From Incurvaria masculella (Eukaryota; Arthropoda; Insecta; Lepidoptera; Incurvariidae), in assembly GCA_946894095.1 (NCBI GenBank), contig OX335650.1, forward strand, positions 21,240,001-21,304,000: a stretch of 64,000 bases of DNA. The letters run 5' to 3'. Positions 53,121-63,040 of this stretch are shown piece by piece; position 1 is the first letter of the stretch, and each line of letters starts with the position of its first letter. A model generated the notes under the pieces. That model was not told the DNA's origin, did no database searches, and saw only the letters and a list, made by a program, of their open reading frames with translations. The position numbers and the translations under genes are program-made.

Positions 53121-53170
53121 GGCGGCGCGGGGCGGCGCGGGGCGGCGCGGGGCGGCGCGGGGCGGCGCGG
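53121..53170. repeat. GGCGGCGCGG decamer, five perfect copies
   Basis: Five exact 10-bp units, followed by GGGG and TAATTGATGGCGGGCGGCAATC. It lies 14 bp after a consensus splice donor. Many G-runs give G-quadruplex potential. Confidence 0.95.
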
Positions 53171-53300
53171 GGGGTAATTGATGGCGGGCGGCAATCAAAT
53201 TAGGCGGCGTCACGAGTAATCGGCTGAAAGCAGCCGGCGACGGAGTCGGGGCGGGCGGCGGCGCGGCACAGGCGCGGCACTGGAGTCGCCGCTGGCATTC
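53171..53300. other. CpG-rich segment
   Basis: Continues the island with GGCGGCGTCACGAGTAATCG and GGGGCGGGCGGCGGCGCGG, ending where the GACTTC repeat begins. Confidence 0.4.
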
Positions 53301-53309
53301 CACATTTTT

Positions 53310-53944
53310 AACCGACTTCAAAAAAAGGAGGAGGTTATCAATTCGTCTGTATGTTTTTTTTTTTTTTGTTTTTTTTTTTTTATGTTTGTTACCTCATAAC
53401 TTTTGCCTGGGTGAACCGATTTTGATAATTATTTTTTTAAATGATAGCTAGTGCTTCCCAAGTGGTCCCATTTTAATTTGGTTAAGTTCTGACAATGATA
53501 TCCATGAGAAAATCATAAAAGTCTTAAATTTGTATTAAGATTGCGCGACAAATGGACGAATAACTCAATATAACGCCAACCGATTTCGATAATTCTTTTT
53601 TTATTGGAAAGGACGTGTACAAATTAGTAAGTGTACTTCAGATTCACTAAAAATAAACAAATAAAAAAAAATTTAACAAAAAAAATAACCGACTTCAAGG
53701 AAAAAGCACTAAAAAGTAAAAAATAATTTTCATTTTTGTAGTTACGATTTCTGTTATTTTTTGAGTCGGTGTCAGCCAAGGTTAGGTTAGGTTAGGTTAG
53801 GTTAGGTTAGGTTAGGTTAGGTTAGGTTCTCTTGATTGGCGCAGCGCGTGCCCGGCTGACGCCGACTCAAAAAATAACAGAAATCGTAACTACAAAAATG
53901 AAAATTATTTTTTACTTTTTAGTGCTTTTTCCTTGAAGTCGGTT
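53310..53944 (-). mobile_element. GACTTC palindromic repeat with (TTAGG)n loop
   Basis: Third complete copy, minus orientation. Starts AACCGACTTCAAAAAAAGG, passes GGGTGAACCGATTTTG and GAAAGGACGTGTAC, then the inner palindrome with ~95-bp arms ending GAAGTCGGTT. The loop holds the pentamer tract at 53780-53827 and GATTGGCGCAGCGCGTGCCC. Confidence 0.9.
53780..53827. repeat. (TTAGG)n, about 9.5 units, in palindrome loop
   Basis: Uninterrupted GGTTA units between GTCAGCCAA and TCTCTTGATTGG. Same position and relative orientation inside the element as the 16492 tract. Confidence 0.95.
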
Positions 53945-53990
53945 ATTTTTTTTTATTAATTTTTTTTTTATTGTCTACCGCATAGATAAA

Positions 53991-54279
53991 AAACGGCCAA
54001 GTGAGAGTCGGACTCGCACACGAAGAGTTCCGTACAATCGTACAAGATTCAACACCAAAAAATAACGTTGTTTGTATGGGCCCCCCCTTTAATTTTTATT
54101 ACTTTTTGATTTTACCTATTTGTTTTTATAGCGGCAAAATAAAAACACACTCTGTGAAAATGTCAGCTGCCTACCTATTACACTTCATGAGATACAGCCC
54201 TGTCACAGACGGACGGACGGATGGACAGCGGAGGCTTAGTAATAGGGTTCCGTTTTTACCCTTTGGGTACGGAACCCCG
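53991..54279 (+). mobile_element. SINE-like (ACGG)n repeat, full length
   Basis: AAACGGCCAAGTGAGAGTCGG head, short ACGG tract at about 54211-54223, terminal hairpin GGGTTCCG...CGGAACCCC. Starts 46 bp after the GACTTC repeat. Confidence 0.9.
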
Positions 54280-54412
54280 ATGTGGCATGTAACGTTAGCC
54301 GGATTCCCATACAATTATATGGTCATTTTGACCATATAGCGAAGACGCGATATCGGCCGCATGTCACTTCTCCTTCTTTTCTCTTGAACGGTGCTCGTTA
54401 ACTGGCGATCAG

Positions 54413-54516
54413 AATTTATTTTATTTATTTTATTTATTTTATTTATTTTATTTATTTTATTAATTTTATTTATTTTATTAATTTTATTTATTTTATTTAT
54501 TTATTTATTTATTTAT
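54413..54516. repeat. (TTTTATTTA)n minisatellite
   Basis: Nine-base TTTTATTTA units with a few TTAAT variants, ending in (TTTA)n. Confidence 0.9.
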
Positions 54517-54829
54517 AGTAAAATTATTAGCTATTAAACTTATACAAAATACTTTTTTACGTTACCTAACACTATTGAGCCAATTATAAAGTCTTAATTA
54601 AACGGATTTGAGTACCTATGAAAATTAATTGGAGCACTATTGTAGTTTCAGATATTTAAAGAGCGTCAAAATAAAAAAAAATAAAAAAAAATCACCTTAG
54701 GTCTATGTTCACATTTCCTCATGAACGCTTACAAGCATTAATAATTTTAGGAAATCAATACACAACCTAAGCTACTACCAATAAAAAAATATCAAAAAAA
54801 AACTTCTTAAAAGTTGACCGAGCCGACTC

Positions 54830-55085
54830 TACCCCGTCCGTATCCTCAAACCTCAGTTGATATTGGTTTGGCTCGGGAAAGCTGTGGAGCGGCCGGCTCG
54901 GCGCGGGGCGGTGCGGCGGCGGCGGCACGGACAGCGTGCGGGCGGGGGTGGAGGGCGGGGCGGGGGGGGGGGAGCTTAGAGACCTTTTACTCACTTCATT
55001 TGCCGTCCGCTCGCGGCGCGCGGCCGGGCGGGCGGCGGAGGTACGAAACTTGGCTAATTGCGAAAAGTAGGGAAAGGTGAGTTAA
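54830..55085. other. GC island with splice-like signals
   Basis: ACTCTACCCCGTCCGTATCC...CCTCAG (AG at 54855-54856) could be an acceptor and GGGAAAG|GTGAGTT (55075/55076) is a consensus donor on the plus strand. The 219 bp between are CpG-dense (GCGCGGGGCGGTGCGGCGGC), with a G-run at 54958-54971 and GGCTAATTGCG near the end. The translation is Ala/Gly/Arg-rich and not recognised. Confidence 0.25.
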
Positions 55086-56370
55086 TCGTTTGTTCCATTA
55101 TTGGCTAACGATTGACTTCGGCATTGTTCACATTCCTACCGGAGATGTTTGGAAGACTGTGCACTTGATAATTTTCAATAAATATTTTACTAAAGAAAAA
55201 TAAACCTTTAAATAAAGCAAATATGTCATGTTATTTCACGCCTGATTCAGTATTTGAATTGCATTTGTAGGACTTGCACCTGTTTTGCTAAATAGCAAAA
55301 TAGGAAAAAAACTATATTTTTTTTAATAAAAAAATCAGTCTATTATTTTATGTTGACGACATAGGTTGACTCAATAGGTGTTCTTTATTTTTATAGCTTT
55401 TAATTTTTATTAAAATCACCAGAAAATAATTACAAAAACTTGGGCCTGTATTATGTTGAAGGCTTGTATATATACTTACTGTATATATTATGTTTTATTT
55501 AAATTTACGAATATTTTTTTTCTAATAACGATTCATCGATTTTATAAGATTAATTATTAATAGTGTACTATAACATTTGGGGATGTCGGCTGTAGGCTCT
55601 ATATTTCTAGATCCTTCAAAAATGTGTATAGCTGACATCACTTAGCAGGAGCTCGAGATAACCTGATCCCTAATGTACATCCATTATCCAAGTCCGTGGC
55701 GGCCTTAAATACGTAATGTCGAGCCTCCAATAAGGCCAAGAGCCGAGTTCGGCTTTTATCATAATTTAAGTTTTCCATTAGAAGTAATTGACGGCAACAC
55801 AGTTTATCACTTACGGCGCTAGATGGCGCGCTCACGATATTACGAATGCTACTTAGCGATAACATTTCCGATTTTCTGAAAGGTTTCGCAGGATTGTTTC
55901 GTATTTATTGACTCGCACTTGCATTATTAAATAGGATTCATGGCGCCGCGTAGATGAGTCCCTCGTCAAGATTCAGATTGAATTATTTTTGCTGCGTAAT
56001 TTATATGTTTTCAGCTAATTATGTACATGTGATTTATTGGCTTTAAAATTTTAATTCGATCACAAAAAATAGTGTACCTAGGCATATATTTATTGAAAAT
56101 AAGTTATATATAAGAACATATAAATGCATCCAAGTGATTTGAGAAATAGAAAAGTAAATTATCGAATTAATGATATCACAAGTAATTGAACCACGTGATT
56201 TTATTGCCTACGTTGTTAATTTTTTTCATGGATATTAAATGGATATAGTTTATTATATCAAAGTGAACCAGGAACTTAAAAAGGGACGTAAGCAAAAAAG
56301 ATGGCTCGCGGCCTGAATTGGATACCTATGCAAGAAATACATAGATTCAACAATTCTGTTTTAACTAATG
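55086..56370. other. no gene; CTCF-like site at 55818
   Basis: AT-rich. GCTAGATGGCGC at 55818-55829 matches the insect CTCF consensus at 11 of 12 positions, as at 27099. Otherwise unassigned. Confidence 0.4.
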
Positions 56371-56582
56371 CATAGTCGATCGGATTTATTATGTGGTTTT
56401 ACTTCTTCAAGCTGTCAAAATCGAACTAGGACTACGATTTGTGTGAAAATAAGCAGTCAGTAAGATGTCAAATGAAAACTCGGACTCGCAGATGTTATTT
56501 CGTTTAACGCCCACTACATTTAAAAAGCTAATCGATCGGTTTGGCGTAAACGTCGATTTAATTGACGAGTCGGACTAGGGGC
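56371..56582 (-). mobile_element. GAGCCGGTAGTC MITE, diverged
   Basis: ATAGTCGATCGGATTTATTA, TTTTACTTCTTCAAGCTGTC, GGACTCGCAGATGTTATTTC and AATCGATCGGTTTGGCG to GGACTAGGGGCTC, reverse complement of the 24626 interior and left end. Confidence 0.7.
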
Positions 56583-57293
56583 TCTGATGGCGGTATAGGC
56601 AAGAGAACTGCTCGCTATAGGTTTCGAATATTCGAAGAAGAGTTTTTTTGGGTGTATACATGGTGCCAGTGAGCTTGGAAGGACGAGTTGAACGATCGAA
56701 ACGCATTCGTATGGCGGCAACGCAGCCATGAGTTAGTCCAAAACGTCCAGCTTTAGTTAGTTCGCGTACGAATTGGGACGCGCAACATTGAATGTGCTTT
56801 GCACTGAATATCGTTTCGTAAAGTTCTTACGTGTTCTTATATTTTTGTTTATTTTTCCGGGGTGTTATCCGAAGACGCAGAAACGTTCATGTTCTGTCCC
56901 TTCTCTTCTCCTTGTTTTCCCATTTGCTTCTAGCTATTTAAAAGAATGCTTCAATTTTCTTTCGACACATGTCGGTACGGACTCAGAACGTACTACCTTG
57001 GTGGGTTCTTAACCCTTCCCTGACCCATATACCCACGCTCTTCGGCAGTTGGTATGCCGCGCAGCATTTCGACGGGGCAATCTACCGTCTCTTAAAACAA
57101 TATGGATTAAAACTATTCCTATAGACCGTTTGTGGTCAAACGGTTTCAGGAAGTAGACTTTTCGGTAAAGATAAGATGGCGTCTTCTGTAACATTTATAT
57201 ACCTTTGGAACTCGAGAAAATCAGTAGTAAGCGAATTTATTTATTATTTAAGACTTTTCACATTGTGGGTTGTTGTTTCCTCGTAGTCCTTAG
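56583..57293. other. no gene recognised
   Basis: Several 60-80-codon open frames without domains. No repeat recognised. Confidence 0.45.
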
Positions 57294-57540
57294 TTCTTTG
57301 CTTTAGACCGTTCTACCAATGTAAGTTTGGCAGTAGCATTTAGGTATGAAATCATAATTGTGTTATATCATTTATGTGGACGAAAAAAAATACAAAAAAA
57401 AACATAATTTATAGACCAGTGAAGTTTCTTTGCGGGTTCTTCTTCACTGGTTGATCGAATCCGCGGATCAATCAAATTGTGACATGACTTAGTGTAGTTT
57501 GACTACCAGAAGTTGAATAAATAAATGAAATGAAATGCGC
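57294..57540 (+). mobile_element. retroelement 3' end, GAAGTTTCTT family, best copy
   Basis: TTGCTTTAGACCGTTCTACC, TTTGGCAGTAGCATTTAGG, GACCAGTGAAGTTTCTTTGC, GGGTTCTTCTTCACTGGTTG, ATCGAATCCGCGGATC and TAGTGTAGTTTGACTACC, then AAATAAATGAAATGAAATG. Confidence 0.8.
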
Positions 57541-58426
57541 AAGCGGACGCTCTCGCCAGCCGGGCTACCGTTTTGCTATGTAAAAGTGACATAACCTCCG
57601 CCGCCTGATACAAATGAGTATCAGTCTCTACTCCCGTCCTTTTACCCTCGCTTCTTGGTGCACTCGATATCATTATGTTTTCAAAAATACAACCACTTAC
57701 ACCTCAATTTCTAATGGAAACAGGTCGTAACACCGTACGTTAGCAGCCTCACTGCAGCTTCAGCAAGCGACCAATTACTCTCCTGCACGGTGACGTTGCC
57801 ACTTACATTACATCCATTACGCGAGAGTACACGCCACACAGCGTAACGTGCGGCGGGAGAGTGGGGCGGTGGGGCGGAGGCGTGGGCGGACCTGAAAGAA
57901 TCTTGCTTTCAGAAATAATGAATTTGAAAAGTTTCTCTCGGCACTTACCAGATTGAGTCACGCGGTATAGGCGAGGCCGCGTACATGGAGTAATGAATGG
58001 TTCTCCTTATAACGTGCAGATAGATGTATTATATCTTTTGAAAATAACCACTCAGTTGCCCGTGGGCGCAATTACTCCCGAACGGAGTAGTTCTGAGACA
58101 GAATACTTTAAATAGTGAAATTTTCAATAGGTTTCACTTTTGATATCAGTTTTGTCTTAATCTAGGCTACAATTCGCGTCTTTTTTAGTGCTGGAACACC
58201 GATGCGCTTTCATTTATGTGGTATTATGCCGTCAAATAAGGTTTCTACAAAAGTGTTCTGCTCAACTAGTTTTATGAGTTATGATAAATTTGGTCTCAAA
58301 TCTACCAGCTAAACGTCATCTACGTAAGGGGAAAGTACATTATTTTTATGTGACTACATGTATGGCCAAAACTACACCTAATGTATAGTAATAATATTAT
58401 TTATATTACACGACCAAATTTAACTG
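57541..58426. other. no gene; GC patch at 57835-57895
   Basis: GTGCGGCGGGAGAGTGGGGCGG and GGCGGAGGCGTGGGCGG. TATGTGACTACATGTATGGCC near 58348 resembles the tRNA-SINE 3' end but is too short to be sure. Confidence 0.4.
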
Positions 58427-58728
58427 AAAACAAGTGCGAGTCGGGCTCGCACACGAAGGGTTCCGTACCATCGAACAAGATTTATCACAAAAAATCAGGT
58501 TTTTTTGTATGGGGACCCCCTTTAATGCTTATTATTTTTAAATGTTACCTATTTGTTGTGATAGCGGAAAAATAAATATATACACTGTAAATCTTTCAGC
58601 CGCCTATCTATTACGGTTCATGAGATACAGCCCTGTGACAGACGGACGGACGGACGGACGGACGGACGGACAGCGGAGGCTTAGTAATAGGGTTCAGTTT
58701 TCACCATTTGGGTACGGAACCCTAAAAA
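58427..58728 (+). mobile_element. SINE-like (ACGG)n repeat, longest ACGG tract
   Basis: CAAGTGCGAGTCGGGCTCGC head, seven consecutive ACGG-type units at about 58641-58671, CAGCGGAGGC and the 3' hairpin (one arm mutated, GGGTTCAG). Confidence 0.9.
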
Positions 58729-59049
58729 CAAAGACCATTTTCATTGCCTCTTTGATTTTTGTTCATTAAATCCAACCCAGGCGGTACGGCGGTATGGATG
58801 GATGGCGGTGTAAGGAAGTTCCACGAACCACTAAGGACAAATCTTTGAGTCGGTTCTTACGACGAGCATGGAAAAAAATGCAGTGAGCACAAAGCACATA
58901 GCACATGGCTTACATTTGATATGCTATGCAACGTTCTAGACTATTCATCTTGGTTTTTTTTTCTCATTGTGATCTCAGAAACTTCTTAAACGTTAAGGTT
59001 AAATGTTAAGGATACGAAGAACAAGTTAACGCAACATTTGTTTCTTATA

Positions 59050-59280
59050 TAATCGAAGTGAGACGTCGCGTTCAGTCGGTGACGTCACATCCGGGAACCG
59101 TCGCTTCACGTGCCCCCCCCCCCCACCTCCCCTCCCCACTCTGCCGGTCGCAGCGCCGTAGCATTACTTTAATTAAATCTATTCCAACACAAAGTTTAAT
59201 TAAATGTACAGGAGCACCTACACCACTAGCGCCGCCCGCCACTGCCGCCGACTCATCCACGCGTCCAGAATAATCCTATA
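59050..59280. promoter_or_regulatory. candidate regulatory block: CRE, C-run, TTTAATTAAAT pair
   Basis: TGACGTCA at 59080-59087, directly followed by CATCCGGGAA (ETS-like on minus). A C14 run lies at about 59111-59126. TTTAATTAAAT occurs twice (near 59170 and 59197) in a CpG-rich setting. Motifs are seen; activity is inferred. Confidence 0.3.
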
Positions 59281-59423
59281 ATGAGAGACATTCGCTTCGC
59301 AGCACACACACCCTCAGATCAAAAAGAAAGGAGAGAGGTACCATGAGAGAGAGCGCACCTACTATGAGACTCGCAGTCTCCAATTTACTAAAACTACCAA
59401 CTCAACTTAAATGTACATGCCAC

Positions 59424-59854
59424 CAGTGGCGTATTTACCAGCAAGCTGAGTAGGCTGGACCCTAGGGCGGCAGATTTTAGGGGCGGTAAGTTAAGGGACA
59501 ACATTATTTTCTTACACCGCCACACGAATCTTTGAGCATAATAAAGCTAAAAATACATAATAAAATGAGGAAAAAGCTAGTATACTTTACTTCGCCTTCT
59601 TAAAACGATGCCTTGTGCAACGTGAACGAATTTGTTGGTTTGTAAAAATAATCTAGGAACTGAACAGAGATCTCCTAGTTTACAATCATACTAATAACGG
59701 GAAAGAGGTATCGTGATTAGGACGATAATCCAAAAATCATAAGTTTACAAGTTCATTTACAAATAAATGGTAATTACCTTATATGATTGTGAGTTCAGTA
59801 GGGGCGGCAAAATCTGAATAGCCTACTGGCAGCAAATGTGTAAATCCGTTGCTG
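59424..59854. mobile_element. hAT-like non-autonomous element
   Basis: Left end CAGTGGCGTATTTACC and right end CAGCAACGGATTTACA (reverse complement) resemble hAT terminal repeats that begin CAGTGGCGTA. GGGGCGGC/GCGGCAG blocks sit just inside both ends. TGCCAC flanks both sides (59418-59423 and 59855-59860), consistent with part of an 8-bp target duplication. No transposase. Confidence 0.65.
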
Positions 59855-59989
59855 TGCCACACGCAAACATAGTCGAAGGCGTATTGGAGGTGTTTTGTGG
59901 GTTATATTTGCGATGTTCGTGCTGTGTGGCTTACGACGCGCAACCGGCTTCCCACACGATTATATGCACACTTTGTCCATGACATGAGT

Positions 59990-60376
59990 GGCTCGTAGCC
60001 TAGCACCGCGGGAACTTACCTAGCATACCAGATGTCTAGGTTCAAATCCTCGCCCCGTTCGTGGACCACTTTCTTTCTCTTTCTGAAGTGCATTTTGTCT
60101 CGAATGCGAGCTGCTCCATGGTTCGGAATGTATGTCCCCTTCTCCTAATAGATGGCAGGGTTTAAAACCGCGCGGGTCGATACCATCGCATTGGACGAAA
60201 AGATGATAGAAGCGGAAATGAAAAATTGTCCGTGTTTTCCATCCGTTCAGTGTAGCCGTGATCATAAAGGGAAGTTCCTGGCATTGCACCAAATTCCTTA
60301 GGGAATGTGGTGTATTAGGCTAATATCATAACGTTAGTTGTGTGGTATTAGCCATCTATATCAGGTTCCATAAAAA
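59990..60376 (+). mobile_element. tRNA-derived SINE, full length, diverged
   Basis: GTGGCTCGTAGCCTAGCACCG head (A-box mutated), TAGGTTCAAATCCTCGCCCC B-box, body, and ATATCAGGTTCCATAAAAAA end. Confidence 0.9.
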
Positions 60377-60809
60377 AGGCGGAGTCGCGATAACGGCCAC
60401 ATGCCACTTCTCCTGCCTTTTCTATTCTGTGCACACACCCCTCCACCCGCATCTCCCCTCCCCCAGTGCCCACCCTGGAGGTGCCCTGTTACGTTATATT
60501 GGACAGTTGTAAAGCAATTTTGTAGTTATCGGAGAATTCGAGAGGGTTCCGGAGACCCCTCTGCAGTTTTATCATCGCGGAGGGAATGACCTGAAATATT
60601 GAATGGCCAATGTAATTTTACGATACTCCAATAATTATAACGTCCTAATATTGTTTTTGTGCTCGTCTCCAACAAGTCTCTTTGCGATAAATTACAACGG
60701 CACGGTTAGTCAAATTTGGAATAAACTTACACGTTCATCACTGCTGTGGAGAAGACACGTCCGTACTATGACATGAAAGAGCGGGGAAGGAACAACATGC
60801 CATGAAGTA
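60377..60809. other. no recognised feature
   Basis: C-rich ACACCCCTCCACCCGCATC near 60435. Otherwise unassigned. Confidence 0.45.
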
Positions 60810-61045
60810 CAGCAGGTCTATTCCTGGCATTCAGTAATCTGGAATCAGGCATCCTTAGTCTAGAAAACCGCTTTTATAGCGATGTTCAAAGCGATTCATT
60901 CGACGGAAAACCTTGATTGATTTAAAAAAACTATGCTCCGGAATATTTTTGGCAAGAAAATCACTTTAAAAACCGCTACAAAAGCGGTTTTGTAGACTCA
61001 GGATTCCTGATTCCTGATTACTGAATGCCAGGAATAGACCTGCTG
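60810..61045. mobile_element. MITE with ~70-bp inverted ends (CAGCAGGTC)
   Basis: CAGCAGGTCTATTCCTGGCA...AATCTGGAATCAGG at 60810 and its reverse complement to 61045 pair over about 70 bp. Inside the right arm a second hairpin (AAAACCGCT/AGCGGTTTT) is nested. CAG/CTG ends would suit hAT-type elements, but no target duplication is visible. Confidence 0.8.
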
Positions 61046-61305
61046 AGATCGTATAGGTATTATTCCTTGGGCATTCAAAGCGATAATTAGCATCGGGGCA
61101 AGAAACTCCTGATCAATGCAGTATAGGGTGAAAGGGATGGTTTTTTTAGTTCGTATTCCAATCATGTTTCAAATTGGATGAGTGGGATAGCAACATGTAG
61201 TGCAGGGTTCTGATGTCGCGGCTAACGAGAAAATAAAATTTACTGTAAGAATTAAAACCACTATGGACGTGATTTTAACCATGCCATCTCATGGACTCTG
61301 TGGTG
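61046..61305. other. spacer before satellite array
   Basis: No structure recognised. Confidence 0.5.
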
Positions 61306-62578
61306 GAGATAAATAGTCGTAACAGAAACTAAGACTAACGAAAAGTAGTACTTTGTGACAATTTAAAGCAATGCCAATTGACGTCACAAAGTACTACTTT
61401 TCGTTAGTCTTAGTTTTTGTTACAACTATTTGGCTGAGATAAATAGTCGTACCGGAAACTAATGCTAACGCAAAGTAGTACTTTATGACGTCAATTGGCA
61501 TTGCTTTGAGATTTCGTCCATACAAAATGTGTCAAAGTGACGTCACAAAGTACTACTTTTCGTTAGTCTTAGTTTCTGTTACAACTATTTGGCTGAGATA
61601 AATAGTCGTACCGGAAACTAATGCTAACGCAAAGTAGTACTTTGTGACGTCAATTGGCATTGCTTTGAGATTTCGTCCATACAAAATGTGTCAAAGTGAC
61701 GTCACAAAGTACTACTTTTCGTGAGTCTTAGTTTCTGTTACAACTATTTGGCTGAGATAAATAGTCGTACCGGAAACTAATGCTAACGCAAAGTAGTACT
61801 TTGTGACGTCAATTGGCATTGCTTTGAGATTTCGTCCACACAAAATGTGTCAAAGTGACGTCACAAAGTACTACTTTTCGTTAGTCTTAGTTTCTGTTAC
61901 AACTATTTGGCTGAGATAAATAGTCGTACCGGAAACTAATGCTAACGCAAAGTAGTACTTTGTGACGTCAATTGGCATTGCTTTGAGATTTCGTCCACAC
62001 AAAATGTGTCAAAGTGACGTCACAAAGTACTACTTTTCGTTAGTCTTAGTTTATGTTACAACTATTTGGGTGAGATAAATAGTCGTACCGGAAACTAATG
62101 CTAACGCAAAGTAGTACTTTGTGACGTCAATTGGCATTGCTTTGAGATTTCGTCCACACAAAATGTGTCAAAGTGACGTCACAAAGTACTACTTTTCGTT
62201 AGTCTTAGTTTCTGTTGCAACTATTTGGCTGAGATAAATAGTCGTACCGGAAACTAATGCTAACGCAAAGTAGTACTTTGTGACGTCAATTGGTATTGCT
62301 TTGAGGCTGAGATAAATAGTCGTAAGAGAAACTAAGACTAACGAAAAGTAGTACTTTGTGACGTTAATTTGCATTACTTTGAGATTTCGTCCATACAAAA
62401 CGTGTCCAAGTGACGTCACAAAGTACTACTTTTCATTAGTCTTAGTTTCTGTTACGACTATTTATATCAGCCTGAGATTTCGTCCATACAAAATGTGTCA
62501 AAGTGACGTCACGAAGTACTACTTTCCATTAGTCTTAGTTTTTGTTACGACTATTTATCTCAGCCTTTATCTCAGCCT
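61306..62578. repeat. tandem array of 159-bp hairpin units with paired CRE sites
   Basis: Five complete 159-bp units start at 61433, 61592, 61751, 61910 and 62069, with a half unit at 62228. Older variant units flank them (61306-61432 and 62306-62578). Each unit is a fold-back: GAGATAAATAGTCG...AGTAGTACTTTGTGACGTCA, a ~45-nt loop TTGGCATTGCTTTGAGATTT..., then TGACGTCACAAAGTACTACT...AACTATTTG. Inner units differ at only one to three positions, so they were amplified recently. I count 14 exact TGACGTCA sites. Peptides such as VTKYYFSLVLVSVTTIYLSL in open frames here are repeat translations. Confidence 0.95.
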
Positions 62579-62689
62579 GTGAGTTGAGCGGATTAATGAG
62601 ATGCGCAGCGAAAAGGTTTAAACTCTAGAAACAACATCAAATCTATAGCTTTTCACCAACTAAAAAAGAACCCACAAAGAAATAACTAA

Positions 62690-63040
62690 AGGTATTCGTT
62701 AAACGACATTTAATTATTACGAACATTAAATAATCGCCGTGATATCCGCTTCCTACACACAGACTCCAATTAAATTTGGCCCAGACACCACCGCTTGATG
62801 GGTGCTGCTGAGTGGCGCGACTAATTATGTAATTAGTTCTCCACAGCGGCAGACTTTGAACCCTGCAACTGTGCTGGAACCGCGGATGGAACATGCGAGA
62901 TGCCAGTACAAAACGCGTTACATCACTTTTATGCTTGAAGTCCATTGGTTCAGCATTCTGCCACGCTAATTAGGTTTCAAAGCGTGGGCATTCAAAGCTA
63001 ATTAGGTTGCTTACCATAGTAAATTAAATCGCGTTGAAAG
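62690..63040. promoter_or_regulatory. candidate enhancer: cluster of AATTA cores
   Basis: TTTAATTATTACG, CATTAAATAATCGCC, CCAATTAAATTTGG, CTAATTATGTAATTAG (62821-62836, two TAATTA sites), and two CTAATTAGG near 62967 and 63000. The spacing and balanced base content between them look unlike the nearby repeats. A minus-strand 100-codon frame shows no domain. Function inferred. Confidence 0.35.

Noticed and set aside
53780..53827. Chromosome end (telomere)
   Set aside because: The TTAGG tract is short, inside a palindromic repeat, with ordinary sequence on both sides.
61306..62578. CRISPR array
   Set aside because: Units are contiguous hairpin repeats without unique spacers, in an insect-type genome.
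62189..62582. Frames with repeated DVTKYYFSLVLVSVTTIYLSL-like peptides (also at 3811-4038)
   Set aside because: Direct translations of the CRE hairpin arms on either strand; not a protein family.
62643..62945. 100-codon minus-strand frame
   Set aside because: No domain; the region looks like non-coding regulatory sequence with AATTA cores.
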